From Thermothelomyces thermophilus ATCC 42464 (lineage: Eukaryota; Ascomycota; Sordariomycetes; Sordariales; Chaetomiaceae), in contig NC_016472.1 in NCBI RefSeq assembly GCF_000226095.1, forward strand, positions 5,332,001 through 5,396,000: a stretch of 64,000 nucleotides of DNA, written 5' to 3'. Position 1 is the first letter of the stretch. Each line of letters opens with the position of its first letter. The notes under the pieces are model-generated. The model made no database searches and was not told where the DNA came from. It worked only from the letters and a program-made list of their open reading frames with translations. Positions 46,181 to 58,542 of the stretch are shown here, one piece after another. The translations under genes and the position numbers were made by a program.

Positions 46181-47784
46181 ATGGACTCGACCTGCACAAG
46201 CCAGAGCTTCGACGACAGTTGCTCACGCACACCTAGGTCCAGAGCCGGAAGTGGAGTGTCGACGACGGAAGGGTTGCTACAGAACCTGCATCTCGCCGAG
46301 ACGACATCACTCGAGACCGTGTCTTACATCACCAGCAGATCTCCATCCTCTCAGGGGTTGGCCTCGCCCGCATATCTCAGCCCGAACTTGTCCCACCCGC
46401 CTGGCTACCTACCTTCCTCTCTAACCCAACACCAAACGTCCTTTCCGCCTCTGCCATCTGAAGCGGCGGCCTCGGCCCAAGAGTGGTTTGAGACGGAGCA
46501 GCCGCAAGTCCAAGGTGCGCCCATACTCAGGCTACAACCTGCGCACGACGAAGCCGGAGCGTCAGCACCATCACCTTCGCTGCCCTCCACCGAAACAGAA
46601 GCTATGAGGTAACCACTATTGCCTGGACTCTCCGGACTAGCCCTCTCCCTTTGCTTCTCTTCTCCACGGCTGCTGACCGAGGGAATAGTACCGTCGCCGT
46701 CTCGTACGACCCGGCGTTTAGCATGGCCACCCGATCATCCTTCACCTGGCCAGGTACGCTTCCCCGCCACCCCGACCCTCCCGGGGCCGCGCGTCACGTT
46801 TGTTCTGCTTGGCGAGTTCCGTGCTCAACAGTCACCAGTGATGGAATCCAGCAGCGGGCTCATGGGCCCCCATGATCTCGGCCCCTACGGCTCAGACGCC
46901 AGCCTCACCTCGCCCGGCTATTCGCGGTCCGTCACAGCAAGCCCACCCAGGACGGCGCTCACTCCGGAGCAGAGGGAACTGAAGCGACAGCGAGACCAAG
47001 CACGACACAACTCCAAGATTCAGGCCCGCTCGAGGAGGACGGACAGCGTTGCTTCTTCTTCTTCCTCGGTCTACTCTCCAGCCGTCACCCTGGCCGACAT
47101 GACGAGCGGTGCTGCGAGCATGCCCGTCTATACCACCACCTCGCCCTCTCAAATGCCCCTGCTCGCCGAACCCACAGCGCAGCAGTACCTGCCCCCTTTC
47201 TCGCCGCCCCTACAAGACCAAAGCCAGGCGGCGGCCATGTTCACAAACCCTTACCCGTCGCAATCTTACCTTCCCGACTACTCCTATCCGGCATCGACAG
47301 CACCAAGTCTTCCGTCCCACTATGGGTATGTTTTTTTTCTTTTGTTCTTTTATTCTTTTTTTAATTTAAATTATTTATTTTATTTAGACGGATGTCTATC
47401 TATATAAATATGCCTCTGCCCCGTCAAGGAAGTGTTCCCTTGAGCGCTAACATCTGGAACCCTGGTAGCAGGCCACTCTTTCAGGACCCGAACGTTGGGA
47501 TGTACCCCGTTCCCCCAGTTCCTCCCCCGGGGCCCCCAGACGCGAGCAGGCAAGTCAGAGTGGTGCACAGCCGGCCAAAGCCACAATGCTGGGATCACGG
47601 CTGTAACGGGCGGCAATTCTCGACCTTCAGCAACCTCCTCAGGCACCAGCGAGAAAAGTCGGGGCAGACGGCCAAGGCGACGTGCCCGTACTGCGGCGCC
47701 GAGTTCACACGGACGACGGCGAGGAACGGCCACGTCGCCGAGAAAAAGTGCAAGAGAATGAAAGAGTCCCCCAAGCAAGATTGA
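46181..47784 (+). CDS. Proline/serine-rich protein with C-terminal C2H2-like zinc fingers
   Basis: Preferred model: 46181-46608, 46689-46753, 46839-47325, 47469-47784 (431 aa). Exons 1-3 encode a Ser/Pro/Gln-rich, probably disordered region with [20 protein letters not shown], a basic helical segment. The last exon encodes [25 protein letters not shown], a C2H2-like finger, and [23 protein letters not shown], a C2HC-like unit, then a basic tail. This is the layout of small fungal zinc-finger transcription factors; targets are unknown. The last acceptor is uncertain: 47468 has a GCTAAC branch site 22 bases upstream, whereas TTTAG at 47387 is also in frame and would insert 27 residues (459 codons in all). 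Long gene-free DNA flanks the gene on both sides. Confidence 0.75.
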
Positions 47785-49753
47785 GGGGTCGAAAAAGGCA
47801 GAAGAGGGGGGCGGGGGGGAAGTTGAGGAGGAATGAGGAAGGTGAAGGGAAACAAAAAAACTCTGCACCCCTACCCTCCTCTTTTTTTTTCCATTCCGGT
47901 TCTTTATTCTTCTATTTCTCCCAACATTGTACAAACTTTCTACATGGGAGGTATTTTATCTCGGCCAGCCGGAGGTCTGCCTTTCGCTTCGGGGAAAGTC
48001 GTCTTTACTCGGTTTGGGGCTCTACTGCTAGACTTGGATGGCTCGGCATTGGCTTCATTCAGTTCATGGGGGATAAACATGGGAGACAAAGGAACATGTC
48101 ACTGCAGGCATATTGGGGGCAAAAATTTGTCGCTTGTTCATATTTGCTATTCTTGTTTTTTCTCCGCGGATACCACGGCGTCACGACTGGGCATTGGGCA
48201 AACGGGTAGGATGAAGTATCGTTATTAAATTAGTCAATCAAAATTCATTGACGCTGAAGAGATGAGCATTTCTCAAGGTGTTGATGGATACCTAGGTACC
48301 TAAGGTAATTACTAGGTATGTACTTTCGAGTACTACTAAGTCAAGCCGAATGGCTTAAATCAAGAAACGTGGAAGGAGCAGGCCTGTGTTGTTGGTTGTG
48401 CTTTGCGGGTTTACCGTGGAAGGGCCTCGAGATCCCGAAAAGAGGTGCCTGCCCTCCCACACAGTTCTGAGAGGAGCCACAGATTCGCATGATTTCTTCT
48501 CGAGGCCCGAGGATTCTCAGGCATTTCATCGAACTGATCAAGCACCATCCGTACACCAGACATACCTGACAACGGGGCGCTGCCGTTCCTAGCTGGAATC
48601 GATTGTTGTGCATATACAATTTCGCGTCCATTCGCGCCTCTTCCAGAGATACGGTATTTGCCGGAGTGTCGGAGCTTCGAGTCACGCGGAGCATGTTTGA
48701 GGGAACCCCGGCAGTTGTGACGCAGGCAGGGTCCGGCCAACAAAGGCGGCCGTTTGCTTGAACGTGCTCCGGATTAAGGCACATACGTACATTTTACCAA
48801 CATACGAGAAGAAACGACCCTGCTTATGCCTGGTGAGCCCGGTAATGATGGCTCCTCCAGGAGCTTCTCTCGCCGAACGCTTCCTGGTTCTCGAGGTGCC
48901 CTGATACAGATACACAACCTAACGAGGAACGCATTGGCGACTTGAGGTGGCCACATGAAACCCAGTCGAGACAGCGCCGCGCCACTGTCACGATTCTACG
49001 GGAAAACAAGCTTAAAGATCGTCGGTTCCAAACACCGCAACTTCTTACCAATGAGTTGCACTTATCGCTACGCCATATGCAGGGACCACGTCGGAGCGAC
49101 CGACGTCGCTTCAGTGCTGCCCACGTCATCCTGCTGTCTCAAGCTCTGGAGGATACAAGGATATGCTGGTGTCGATCCGGGGGGCACAGAGACAAGACGC
49201 CTCAGCTCAGGCGAGGCACCATCGTTACCCGTGTTGAAGTCGACATTGCGAAGAAGAGCTTGAGTGCGCCCTGCCGAATGAGGCTCATTGGGAACCGCAG
49301 GGCTGGGAAGGTCGCATTGACCAATGAGGACTGAGAGAATGCTGTTGACTGAAATCCGCCACCAAACAAGGTCGGGCAACTTCTGTTTCAAAGAAAAGCA
49401 CTTCATCTCGCAAAAGCAGCCAGATCTCTGCAAAGTCGACCGTGCGAGCAAACACAGCCTCGCTGGAAATAGCAAAGTCTAGTCTTGGCTCCGGACTGCC
49501 AAGGGTCGGTTCCACTCACCCCGTCCAGTTCGGCAGGTACCTTATCCTCCGTACAACAACCGTACTCAAGTGGTACTGCGAGCAGTATTCGTGGTACCTG
49601 ACCTCGACGAGTAGGTTTAAGTTGTCCGGGCAAGAAAATCAGCCACTCACTCTTTGATTCTCGCCGAACCTTCCGAACCTTCCCCTTCAGATGTACCTAG
49701 CTTTTTTTTATGCCACATGTCGGAGCGCCTCGTCAGAGCAACCAACACTGCAG

Positions 49754-49775
49754 TACGGAGTATGTATGTACATAC
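49754..49775. repeat. TACGGAGTA word next to the GTATGTACATAC palindrome
   Basis: TACGGAGTA overlaps a TATG run that ends in the 12-base palindrome GTATGTACATAC (49764-49775), joining two of the window's recurrent intergenic words. Confidence 0.65.
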
Positions 49776-50265
49776 GGTACATACATTATCTACTACGTAC
49801 CTTAGGTACGGCAGGTTAGGTAGGTCAGGTATGCATGTACTCTCGTTCACCGTTCGGCATAAGAGACGCTCGGGACCGGCTCGGTGCTTGTAACTCCGCC
49901 CCGGCACTCCGATACTCCGATTAATTCCCGTCTCGAGAGCCGGGTTTTCGTGCCACCGCCGGACATCGCGATTGGGGGGCCAAAGACATCCCGGCAAGAG
50001 GACGAGAAAGTCCATCTATGTCTGGCGTTGATGCTGCTTCTGGCAGAAGAAGCGTAGTTGATTAGGTTCTCCGCTTCAAGATGAGGTCTTATCAATGCCA
50101 CAACCATCAGAGACTCTTTCCCCCGCGACTTGTTTCGTTTGACCCGCCTGAGCTGTTCCCCGGCCTTTCTGGGTACGCTCTGTGGGATCTTCCGGAGTGT
50201 GTCCCGCCGGCCCGCCAAGGCTTGCCCCGGCACTTTAGCTATCAAATCTCATTTGACTGCGCTAA

Positions 50266-50287
50266 CTACGGATTACACCACTCCGTA
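50266..50287. repeat. Composite word CTACGGATTAC...CTCCGTA
   Basis: CTACGGATTAC is followed after four bases by CTCCGTA, an inverted arrangement of the ACGGA core. Confidence 0.65.
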
Positions 50288-52270
50288 TCCCGCGGCGTTA
50301 TCACGCAAAAGACAAGGGTTGGGGGGGGGGGGGGAGATTGCTGTTTCCAAGCAAAGCCAGGGCCAAACAAAGCTTCTATTCGCACCGAACCAAGACAACA
50401 CTGTCGGGGCGCTTCAGGGTACTGTCGATTCGCGTGTGGTGCCACAAAGACAATTTCTGAGACTCGGGTGGAAGATTCCCAATACGGGGTCATGTGCTTC
50501 CGACCATGCCTTGCCAACATGAACTGACTTTGCAAACTTAGGTGGTCGGCGCTTTCTGCAGTAGTAAACTAGGGTAGTGTATTGAGTGGTGTTAGGACTC
50601 TGTTGTGTGCGGACCCATACAGTACAGTACTACGATAGCTGAGGTAAGTACGGATTTCGTTTCCTTGACACTACTAGCGTACTGGGCAATCCGCACCAAG
50701 CGGCCGTTTCTCCGGGGCTGGGCGCTTTCGGTTGGCCCAAATTTGCCCCCACCGACCAGAAGATTGCATCCACCCCTCCCGGGGCGCCGATCCCAACCAC
50801 TCCCATGGACTCGGATCGATACATCCATGCAGGGAGCCAAATTTCATTGCGCACGGCCCAGCTGCAGCGTTTTCTTGGAACAGGGGACAGGCCCGCGGCC
50901 CAGTGATCGCCGGCCCGCTGATTGGGAAGAGAACGATGGCCGCTGCGGCGGCTGCAGCTCTTCAACTCACTGTGTGGTATTTGGTTGTTACGCGCAAACC
51001 TGCTAAATGCCCTCAACAACGCTACCGCTGAGGTTGGCAACAAATTAAAGAGGCACAGATAACCGGTGTGTGATTGACGGGTTACAGTATGTACACATGG
51101 ACGTATGTAGTGTACTCCGTACGCGGTACGCAACCAACTAGTGTACTTGTAGGTTCTACACAGTACACTCTACATAGTAGTGCACCCTCCCTGACTGACC
51201 AAACCGATCGGCCTCGATAGGGCGGCGAGAGCGTGATGCACACGGAACTACCTAGCACCGCCATCTTGGTTCGAACCAACACAGCGCGGTACACTAAAGT
51301 TGGAAAGCACCCAGGGGGAGAGGTGGGGGGCCGGCCGGCGACAGCAGGCAGCAACAATTGCCCCCGTTTTGTCCTCTGCTGCGCAACCACCAAAGACGTC
51401 TCCGGTCTCAACGAAAGAAGAAATAACTACGGCTAAGAGCCTTGCGGCAGCGCTCGTCAATCGGGAGAAAAGAAGAGCGCACAGCCTCGATTTCGCGGCG
51501 CCCCGTTGTTTAACCGCGGGGTGAGCCGATGGCCGGTGTCGCACGAGCTCGACTTTGGTCAGAACTTTGAAACATGTGCCAACTGACTCGAAACAACGGG
51601 GACAGTTGCCGTGACTTACTCTTCTGCGCCAGCGGGAGGCGCACCCCCCTTCTGGAAAGCCCGCGCCGTAGTCGGGCGTCTGGCGTCCGGCCTCCCGGCT
51701 CCGAACCCAATCAGACAAGAGCGGCGCCGCCGATTTGGGACCGCGTTTCCCAAGGCGGTAGCGTAATGCAACTGCTTGTAGTCCGTACACTAGTATCGTT
51801 GCGCCTCTCGAAAGCTTTGCAAAGGAGAAAAAGACATATCATGTGCCACCCGCAGCGATGTTGAGGTGTTCCCGCCCGGTCAGCCCCTTTCAGTAATGGC
51901 CGGGAAGCAAGCGCCAACTCGTGCGGATACTGCTACTGCGTACGCATGATTCAGGGTATGGGACCCCGTACAGTGCACGGTAGACGCAGCGAGCTGTCGG
52001 ATCGTAGGAGCGGGAAGCCGTCTGGCGTTTCCTAGTGATCATTTATTATACTAGTGCGCTATACGTAGTGTACAGAGATTAAGGTGTAGTCTAGGAGGAG
52101 CCAAGGTTTTTCTTCGATAGCTACATATCTGCTTACCAGTCTGGAGTATACTCCATTCACTATTACTTGTACACTACGCCGTACGGATGTGGTCAGTTGG
52201 AGAGCAGCTGGTTCCACTCTCGTTGGATGCCAGGATGTACCAAGTATAGGCAACTAGCAATTCCAAATAC

Positions 52271-52281
52271 ATAATCCGTAC
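52271..52281 (-). repeat. Dispersed word (one mismatch)
   Basis: ATAATCCGTAC, differing in one end base from the complement of GTACGGATTAC. Confidence 0.6.
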
Positions 52282-52596
52282 ATACGCAACTATCCGTACA
52301 GAGTAGCGAGTGGAGTCGACTCATACACAGTACACCGTATAGGTACGGAGTCCACTACGGCAACGCGCACTAGTCTTGCTCACGATCCACACGGTGAAGA
52401 GTACGGACGTATGTATCATGTATGAATGGATAGCGCATTTGGGGGCTCGGGTTTCCCGGCAACTAGACTACTTACGTCCGAGGCCGTGGGGGACTCGAGA
52501 GCCGTGGTCAGTGGAATCCCCTCTGGTCACGGAGTATACTACACTCCCTACTCGTTCTACGTATTTATATGTCTGGAGTTTGAACATAGAGACAAG

Positions 52597-52627
52597 GTGT
52601 GTGTGTGTTTTGTGTGTGTGTGTGTAT
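52597..52627. repeat. (GT)n microsatellite
   Basis: Interrupted GT dinucleotide repeat. Confidence 0.8.
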
Positions 52628-54268
52628 CTACGTATTGCTAACACTATACAGCATAAGGAAGGTGGTCGAAGCCACAGGGTAGGATGCGGCGCACGCCCTG
52701 AAATTTTCTTCAACGAATACTACACAACGGCGCATCCGAGACACATAATAATAGGATCTCTCTTCCAGCTCGTTATGTCCGAGTGGCCGCCTCAAGATAT
52801 CCATAAACGTAGTCCTCACCGTTCTCGCCACTCCGTGAACTCCGCGTCATCTGAACATTCTCTTGGATCGGCGATCCTGCCCAAAGACCGACAACACTCC
52901 CTCCTTGTTGGTGTACGCTTGATAGTTGGCATTGGAGATCAATGATTCATGAGCGAGCCGACGATTCAGGACTTGGTAGGGGAAGGGAGTCGCAACAAAA
53001 CGAGCCTGCGCTCCATACTGGATCCGGCAAGGCTGCAATTAGTGTACGGCGCAGGGTATTCCACATCTGGGTACCTCGCGTACCGCAGTCTTGTGTACTA
53101 CCACAGTAGTACGTCCGTACACTAGTGTGGTGGAGTGTAGTGGAGGACGGGGATGAAGCGGAGCTTGGCCGGCGTCTGGTTGCCGGGATTGGCGGGACTG
53201 GGACGGGGACGGTAACCGGGGACCGGGGGGTTTTTGCATTCCTGGAAAATGTAATGAAAATGAACCCGGAAATAACACCAATGCTTCGAGGTTGCGGGAT
53301 GTGGGGTGCGGGATGTGGGCTGCGGCGACTCCATCTCCGGTTCACCACTGGACTTCAAGTTGCACGGAGATATTGTATGTACGAAGTAACTGCTGCGTAG
53401 ACTCTCTGCGTATTGATTCCTACTATAGTAGTGTCCAGTCATCCGTAGGTTGTGACAAACCACATTACTGCTGGAGCGGAGTGCGAACGATTGGACTGAT
53501 GCAGGGCCTTGGGGTGCCTTGGGATGGGCCTCTGTCGGCGTTTCGATGCCGCGTTTGGTCAGACATGAATGAACAAAATTACCAAAGGTAGAAATGTTGT
53601 TGGGAGCAGAATATTTTACCTGGTGCCAACGCAGTCACAACTGCTGTGTTCAGTTACAGTACGGATACTGTGTAGACAGTATGCAAGTAGACGGACCTTC
53701 ATGACTCAATACAGGATTGCGTCTACTGAAGTCCGGACGGAAGGACCCCAAGTGCGCCAAGTTTTCAACAGAGCGTGTGCGGGTTTGAATTCCCCGCACC
53801 ACTCACAGGCGCGCGTCACCGCGGCTAATTTGTGGGTTGTGTTTTGATTGAATCGCGGGTCCTGCAATCCAACAAGCGCGTAATCAGTGTCCACAACCAT
53901 GGAGGAATTTTGGACTGCAAACTTGCAGTGGTCGATCGCCCCATTGGCCGCTTCCACGTGCAGCTTGAATCCTGCGAGCGCCTAACCTGCGCAGTACTGT
54001 GGTAGCCGTGAAACCATCGCGGCAGCAGGTGCGTCCCAGTAATACGGATGTCACCTTGGCCGCAGCTTCCTTCCAGGCATCCCTCCCGACTGCGACCAGC
54101 CTGGACACTCGTAGCTGCCCGCCTCGACCTACGGAAGGAACCATCGAATGTTCCACGAGAGTAATGACCTCGTCCTGATCTTCCCTTCCCTTCTGGAGTA
54201 GAGCCGCTAAACACACGACCACACCTACGCTAAGCACTCGCACAACACCACCACAACCACTACTCCTA

Positions 54269-54305
54269 CTACTAGGTACCACCACCACCACCACCACCAC
54301 CACCA
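54269..54305. repeat. (CCA)n microsatellite
   Basis: About ten CCA/ACC units outside any supported gene. Confidence 0.85.
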
Positions 54306-55077
54306 TTACCGCCACCTGGTCCGTCGCGGCAAGCCGAAGGATCTAGGGAGAAGCACACGCCACTCCGTACTCTAGGCATTATTCGTCATTCAGTTCCGCC
54401 CTCCCCTCCCCCTCCTTTGGTTGTTGCGTCGACGCTGTTCTCCCGAGTCGGGCCGGCAGATGACTCGGGCCTGTCAGGACTACGACGCTGCAAGGTACTG
54501 CGCTAGTGCGGTGCAGCAGTCAGGTTTTCGGTTTCTCCGCGCATCAACACCACTACACAGCAAGGCGGGGCCGCGCCACTGGCGGTCAACAGACGCCGCA
54601 AGCGAGCCCAAGCGAGGCGAGGAGGCCCCGGACGGCCTGACACAGCACCACGTGCCCCCGGTCGCTCCCGACTTTGTCGGTATAGTGCAGGGTCGCCATC
54701 TGGGCCGCCATCTGGGCCGCCGCTCCAGCCGCCCGCCTTTAACGCCAGCGTAGGTCTGGGTCCCACGGTACATGCTAGCACAGCTCCCACGCGACTCAGC
54801 CCACACTCGGCGTGCGGAAGATCCGACGCCTGCTGACTGGCGCAAACGATCTGTCGGTGGCCTGATCTGCCGGCTTGGAGGGAAAAGCGTAAAGAAGGAA
54901 AGTGGCTGTTTGTAAACGGCAATACTAGGTCCACTGCCCGGCATCCGGCGCGTGGTGACACTCGCGACATCCAGACGGCTTCTCCCAGCCCGCGCTGAGC
55001 ACAAGCCAACAAGACCATCAGCCTGGGGGTTCAAGAAGCTTGGAAAAGGGGGGGTGTCTTGAGGTGGTGACGCGACA

Positions 55078-58000
55078 ATGCCGGCTGCTGTAGCATCCCA
55101 CTGGAGGGAACGGCAACAGCGGGTGTTCCAGTCCGTCTTCCAGACGGATGTCGCTCAGCCCACGCCGCAGTCTACAGCAAGCAACCTGTTTCCGGAACTT
55201 GGACAGCCATGCGACAGACCCGCCGCGTCCTTGCTTGATCAGCAAAAACATACCCCCTCAAGCCGTGGCCACCCTATCAGAGAAGAAGGCTCTTTTCAAA
55301 GAAAGGTTCTTGATCCCTCCCTTCACACAGCCTCGCAGCCACCCCTTCCCTCCGCTGCAATAGCAACATCAGACGACCAGGCAGCTTATGACCGCGCCTG
55401 GCACATCGTAACCGCCCACATCGCCCTCCCATCATCCGCCACAGCCGACAACTCGTTCCGCTCCTCCCCGATCCCCACCACCACTACTACCAATGCCATC
55501 AGTCCTGCCCCTGAGTTGCAGCAGCAGCAGCAGCAGCAGCAGGCATCGTCCAGAAGAAGACGCGGCCGGGACCGGGACGTTACCACCTCCACCTCCGCCT
55601 CCGCCTCCTTGGTTCCAGACCCAGGCCTAGGCAGCAGTGACTTCTACGAGGCCTTTGCCCTCCTCGTTAACGCACGCGCCCTGCTGCCCCATGCCACCCG
55701 CACCGACGACATCCTGGCTTGGCACGTCCGCAAGGTGCGCGCCCACTTTGCCCAGCACGTGATCCCCCTTTTGGCGGGATGCGCCGATGAGGTCGGTGAT
55801 GGTCTTGATGATGAGTCTGGGGATGGCGATGCCGGTGACAGCGAGGGGCGGGGGGGTGAACAAGGCAGGGTTCAAGGCAGCCGCCGTCGGCAGATAGGGA
55901 GGAAGGAGAAGGGGAAAGGGAAGGGACATCACTACGAGAAACACATGGTGATCGTCATGACCAGTATTCGAATGCTCGAGTCTGCGCTACGGCTCTATTT
56001 CTGCGGCATGGACCAGCTGTTGTCGGGGTTTGCCCGCCTAGCGGATGTCGCCCCGGATGCTGCTAGGGAAGCCCAGATGATCAATGCTCGTTTTCGTCGG
56101 GACCTCCATGCCCTTATCAGTGGCTCGGTACCGAAGGGGTTGATGAGGTCTGTCAAGGCCGTCCTTGTACGTCTTGCAAGCACGATCCTTGGCATTCCCA
56201 CTCGGGACGAGTCTCGTGCGGATGGCGAGCCAGCAGCGCGGCCGGCGGCCCCAGGCCCGGACGACTTAAAAGTCCAGGCCGCCAGGGAGCGGCTGATTGA
56301 GCTGGTCCAGCAGCTCCGCAATGTGGGTTTGACTGGCGAGCGCTTCCAAGTCTTGTTTGCGGAGGTCATGGACGCCTTGATGTCCGAGTTCGTCGTCGGG
56401 GCTTACGCAGGTCTCTGGTCTGCACCTGACGCTCGCTCGTTCTCCGCCACCATGGACACGATATCGCGGGGCGCCGCGCAATCTGTGGCGTCGCCCTGCA
56501 TCGCGTCTCTCAGCGACTGGGTTGAGAACCACTTTGCACGACTGAGCTTTGAGGTGCTGGCTTGCATCGCGGTCAACCCCCAAGGGACGTTGCCAGTGAC
56601 CCTGGCCGACCTCAAGACGTACCAGTCCCTCGCCCTCGGCCGTCTGGCAACTCTGCGTATTAGGGAGTTGTTCGACATCGTCTTGGCGTGGCCGGAGTCG
56701 CGCCCGGCTCTCGACGACCTTCGTGCCACTGTTACGACCTCCGCTCGCCGGAAGCAGTTAACGGATAGCTTCTCTCGCGATCTGCAGACACGCCTGCTGC
56801 ATCCGGGCTGCAGCACGCTCGAGATCCTGCGAACCTACATCTCCATCATCCGTACGCTGTACGCTCTCGACCCCAGCAAGGTGCTCCTGAGCCGGGTTGA
56901 GCCGGGTCTCCGGCTCTATCTCTGTCAACGGGAGGACGCTGTTCGCGTAGTTGTGGCAGGCCTGCTCGCCAGCCGGGAGGAGATGCGTGAAGCGAGGAAA
57001 GCAAGGGAGGTCCGGAAGGGGCAGCGCGAGGACACCCGCCCAGACGACGCCGCTGGCCAGTTCCACGACCTCGAAGAAGCCGCCAACAACCCCTTCGGCA
57101 CTTCGGGTTCCTTCGGAACCACTCCCCGCGAGCAGACTCTCGAAACAGAGGTCGCCTCCGGTTATGCTACAAAAACAACCTCAGCTCCCGCCAAAGACGT
57201 CCGCCACCCGACAAAGCTCGTCGAGCTCGCCCTCTTCCTCAACAACGACCCGTCCATCCAACCCCAATCCCGCAGCAGCCGCGCCGCACCAGCACCATCC
57301 TCCGACGATGCGGACCTGGATTGGAACGACCTCTCCTGGTTGCCCGACCCCATCGACGCTGGCGCAAACTACAAGCGGCCGAAGCGCAGCGAAGACGTCG
57401 TCGGCACGCTCATCTCGGCACTCGGCAGTCAGGACGTCTTTATCAAGGAGTTCTCCGCCGTCGTTGCCGAGCGGCTGCTGGCTCCGGCAGACGCCGAGCA
57501 GCGCTTTGAGCAGGAGCTACGCGTGCTTGAGCTACTCAAGCGCCGCTTCGGCGAGGCCAGCCTGCAGGCGTGCGATGTCATGATGCGAGACGTGCTCGTT
57601 GACTCGAGGAGGGTGAACGCCGTCATCTCTGGGGGAGCTGGGCGTGCCGCGGCTGCGCGGAAGGGGAGGGAGGCTGCTGCTGCTGCTGCTGTTGCTGCTG
57701 GTCCTGGCGCGTCCACTGGCGGTGGAGCGGGCCAGGAGGAAACGGAATATCATGCTCGGATCCTGTCGAGGCTGTTCTGGCCCGGTCTAGAGCGAGAGCA
57801 TTTCCTGCTACCCGCACCTGTTGTTGAGCGGCAGCAGAGGTATGAGGCGGGGTACGAGGGGCTCAAGTCGCGGCGGAAGTTGACGTGGTTGAACCAATTG
57901 GGTCAGGCGAGGGTCGAGATTGAGCTGCGGGATCGGACCCTCACGGTGGATTGCAGCCCGGCCGAGGCGACGGTCGTGTATGCTTTCCAGACGGATGACG

Positions 58001-58542
58001 GTGCTACTGGCGAGGATGGTAATAATGATGATGCTGATGATGGTCCGGTGGTGCAAAAGTCGGTGGAGGAACTCTACGAGCAGCTCCAGATGGACGAGGA
58101 TCTGATCACAGCTGCGCTGCAGTTCTGGGTCGGCAAGGGCGTCCTTCGCCGTGTCGGGGGAGCAAGCAGCAGCACTTACGCCGTCGCCGAGACGCTCAGG
58201 GAAGAGCCGGACCCTGCTGCCACCGCTGGAGGCCCAACCACCGAACCTGCCGCAGCTGATCAGGCCATGGAGGAAGAGCCCACTGCTGCCACAGCGGCCT
58301 CTAGCCAGGCCATGTCGGCAAAGGAGCGCGAGCGTCGCGAGATATACTGGCGCTACATCCAGGGCATGCTTACCAATGCTAGTGCGACTATGCCGCTCAC
58401 ACAGATGGCCATGATGATGAGGATGCTGATTACCGACGGGTTTCCCTGGAGCGACGAGGAGCTGCAGGACTTCTTGGCAGAGAAAGTTGCCGAGGGGCTG
58501 ATGGAGCTTGTTGGGGGAAAGTATCGGCTTGTTAAGAAGTGA
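55078..58542 (+). CDS. APC2: Anaphase-promoting complex subunit 2 (cullin-domain protein)
   Basis: Single exon, 1154 aa. APC2 is the cullin-like scaffold of the APC/C ubiquitin ligase and holds the RING subunit APC11 for cell-cycle protein degradation. The N-terminal part has cullin-repeat-like helices (ALRLYFCGMDQLLSGFARLA near 303; TYISIIRTLYALDPSKVLL and LRLYLCQREDAVRVVVAGLL near 583-630). The cullin homology region follows from about 770: VVGTLISALGSQDVFIKEF, AERLLAPADAEQRFEQEL and ILSRLFWPGLE, RRKLTWLNQLGQARVEIEL. The last 75 residues (YWRYIQGMLTNASATMPL... GKYRLVKK) are the winged-helix APC2 C-terminus. A glutamine repeat sits near residue 150, and Ala- and Ser/Arg-rich loops interrupt the fold. 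The ATG at 55078 is the first of the frame. Confidence 0.93.
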   Translation: MPAAVASHWRERQQRVFQSVFQTDVAQPTPQSTASNLFPELGQPCDRPAASLLDQQKHTPSSRGHPIREEGSFQRKVLDPSLHTASQPPLPSAAIATSDDQAAYDRAWHIVTAHIALPSSATADNSFRSSPIPTTTTTNAISPAPELQQQQQQQQASSRRRRGRDRDVTTSTSASASLVPDPGLGSSDFYEAFALLVNARALLPHATRTDDILAWHVRKVRAHFAQHVIPLLAGCADEVGDGLDDESGDGDAGDSEGRGGEQGRVQGSRRRQIGRKEKGKGKGHHYEKHMVIVMTSIRMLESALRLYFCGMDQLLSGFARLADVAPDAAREAQMINARFRRDLHALISGSVPKGLMRSVKAVLVRLASTILGIPTRDESRADGEPAARPAAPGPDDLKVQAARERLIELVQQLRNVGLTGERFQVLFAEVMDALMSEFVVGAYAGLWSAPDARSFSATMDTISRGAAQSVASPCIASLSDWVENHFARLSFEVLACIAVNPQGTLPVTLADLKTYQSLALGRLATLRIRELFDIVLAWPESRPALDDLRATVTTSARRKQLTDSFSRDLQTRLLHPGCSTLEILRTYISIIRTLYALDPSKVLLSRVEPGLRLYLCQREDAVRVVVAGLLASREEMREARKAREVRKGQREDTRPDDAAGQFHDLEEAANNPFGTSGSFGTTPREQTLETEVASGYATKTTSAPAKDVRHPTKLVELALFLNNDPSIQPQSRSSRAAPAPSSDDADLDWNDLSWLPDPIDAGANYKRPKRSEDVVGTLISALGSQDVFIKEFSAVVAERLLAPADAEQRFEQELRVLELLKRRFGEASLQACDVMMRDVLVDSRRVNAVISGGAGRAAAARKGREAAAAAAVAAGPGASTGGGAGQEETEYHARILSRLFWPGLEREHFLLPAPVVERQQRYEAGYEGLKSRRKLTWLNQLGQARVEIELRDRTLTVDCSPAEATVVYAFQTDDGATGEDGNNDDADDGPVVQKSVEELYEQLQMDEDLITAALQFWVGKGVLRRVGGASSSTYAVAETLREEPDPAATAGGPTTEPAAADQAMEEEPTAATAASSQAMSAKERERREIYWRYIQGMLTNASATMPLTQMAMMMRMLITDGFPWSDEELQDFLAEKVAEGLMELVGGKYRLVKK

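Larger units (their letters stand above)
47785..55077. other. Gene-poor region between the zinc-finger gene and APC2
   Basis: No supported gene. It holds TACCTAGGTACCTAAGGTA-type words at 48290-48325 and 49780-49835, TACGGAGTATGTATGTACATAC at 49754-49775, GTACGGATTAC-family words at 50266-50287 and 52271-52281, a G run at 50319-50333, (GT)n near 52597-52627 and (CCA)n at 54269-54305. A 7-bp perfect hairpin is at 53777-53799. GTAC-rich words are especially dense at 51085-51180 and 52030-52350. Confidence 0.5.

Noticed and set aside
53777-53799. Hairpin with a TTTGAAT loop resembling a tRNA T-arm
   Set aside because: The 7-bp stem is perfect, but the loop has nine bases and no D-arm, anticodon arm or matching acceptor strand is found upstream, so it is not a tRNA.
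55386-57122. Several antisense frames over APC2, some above 100 codons
   Set aside because: They are shadows of GC-rich codon use in the APC2 frame, change frame repeatedly and carry no recognisable motif.
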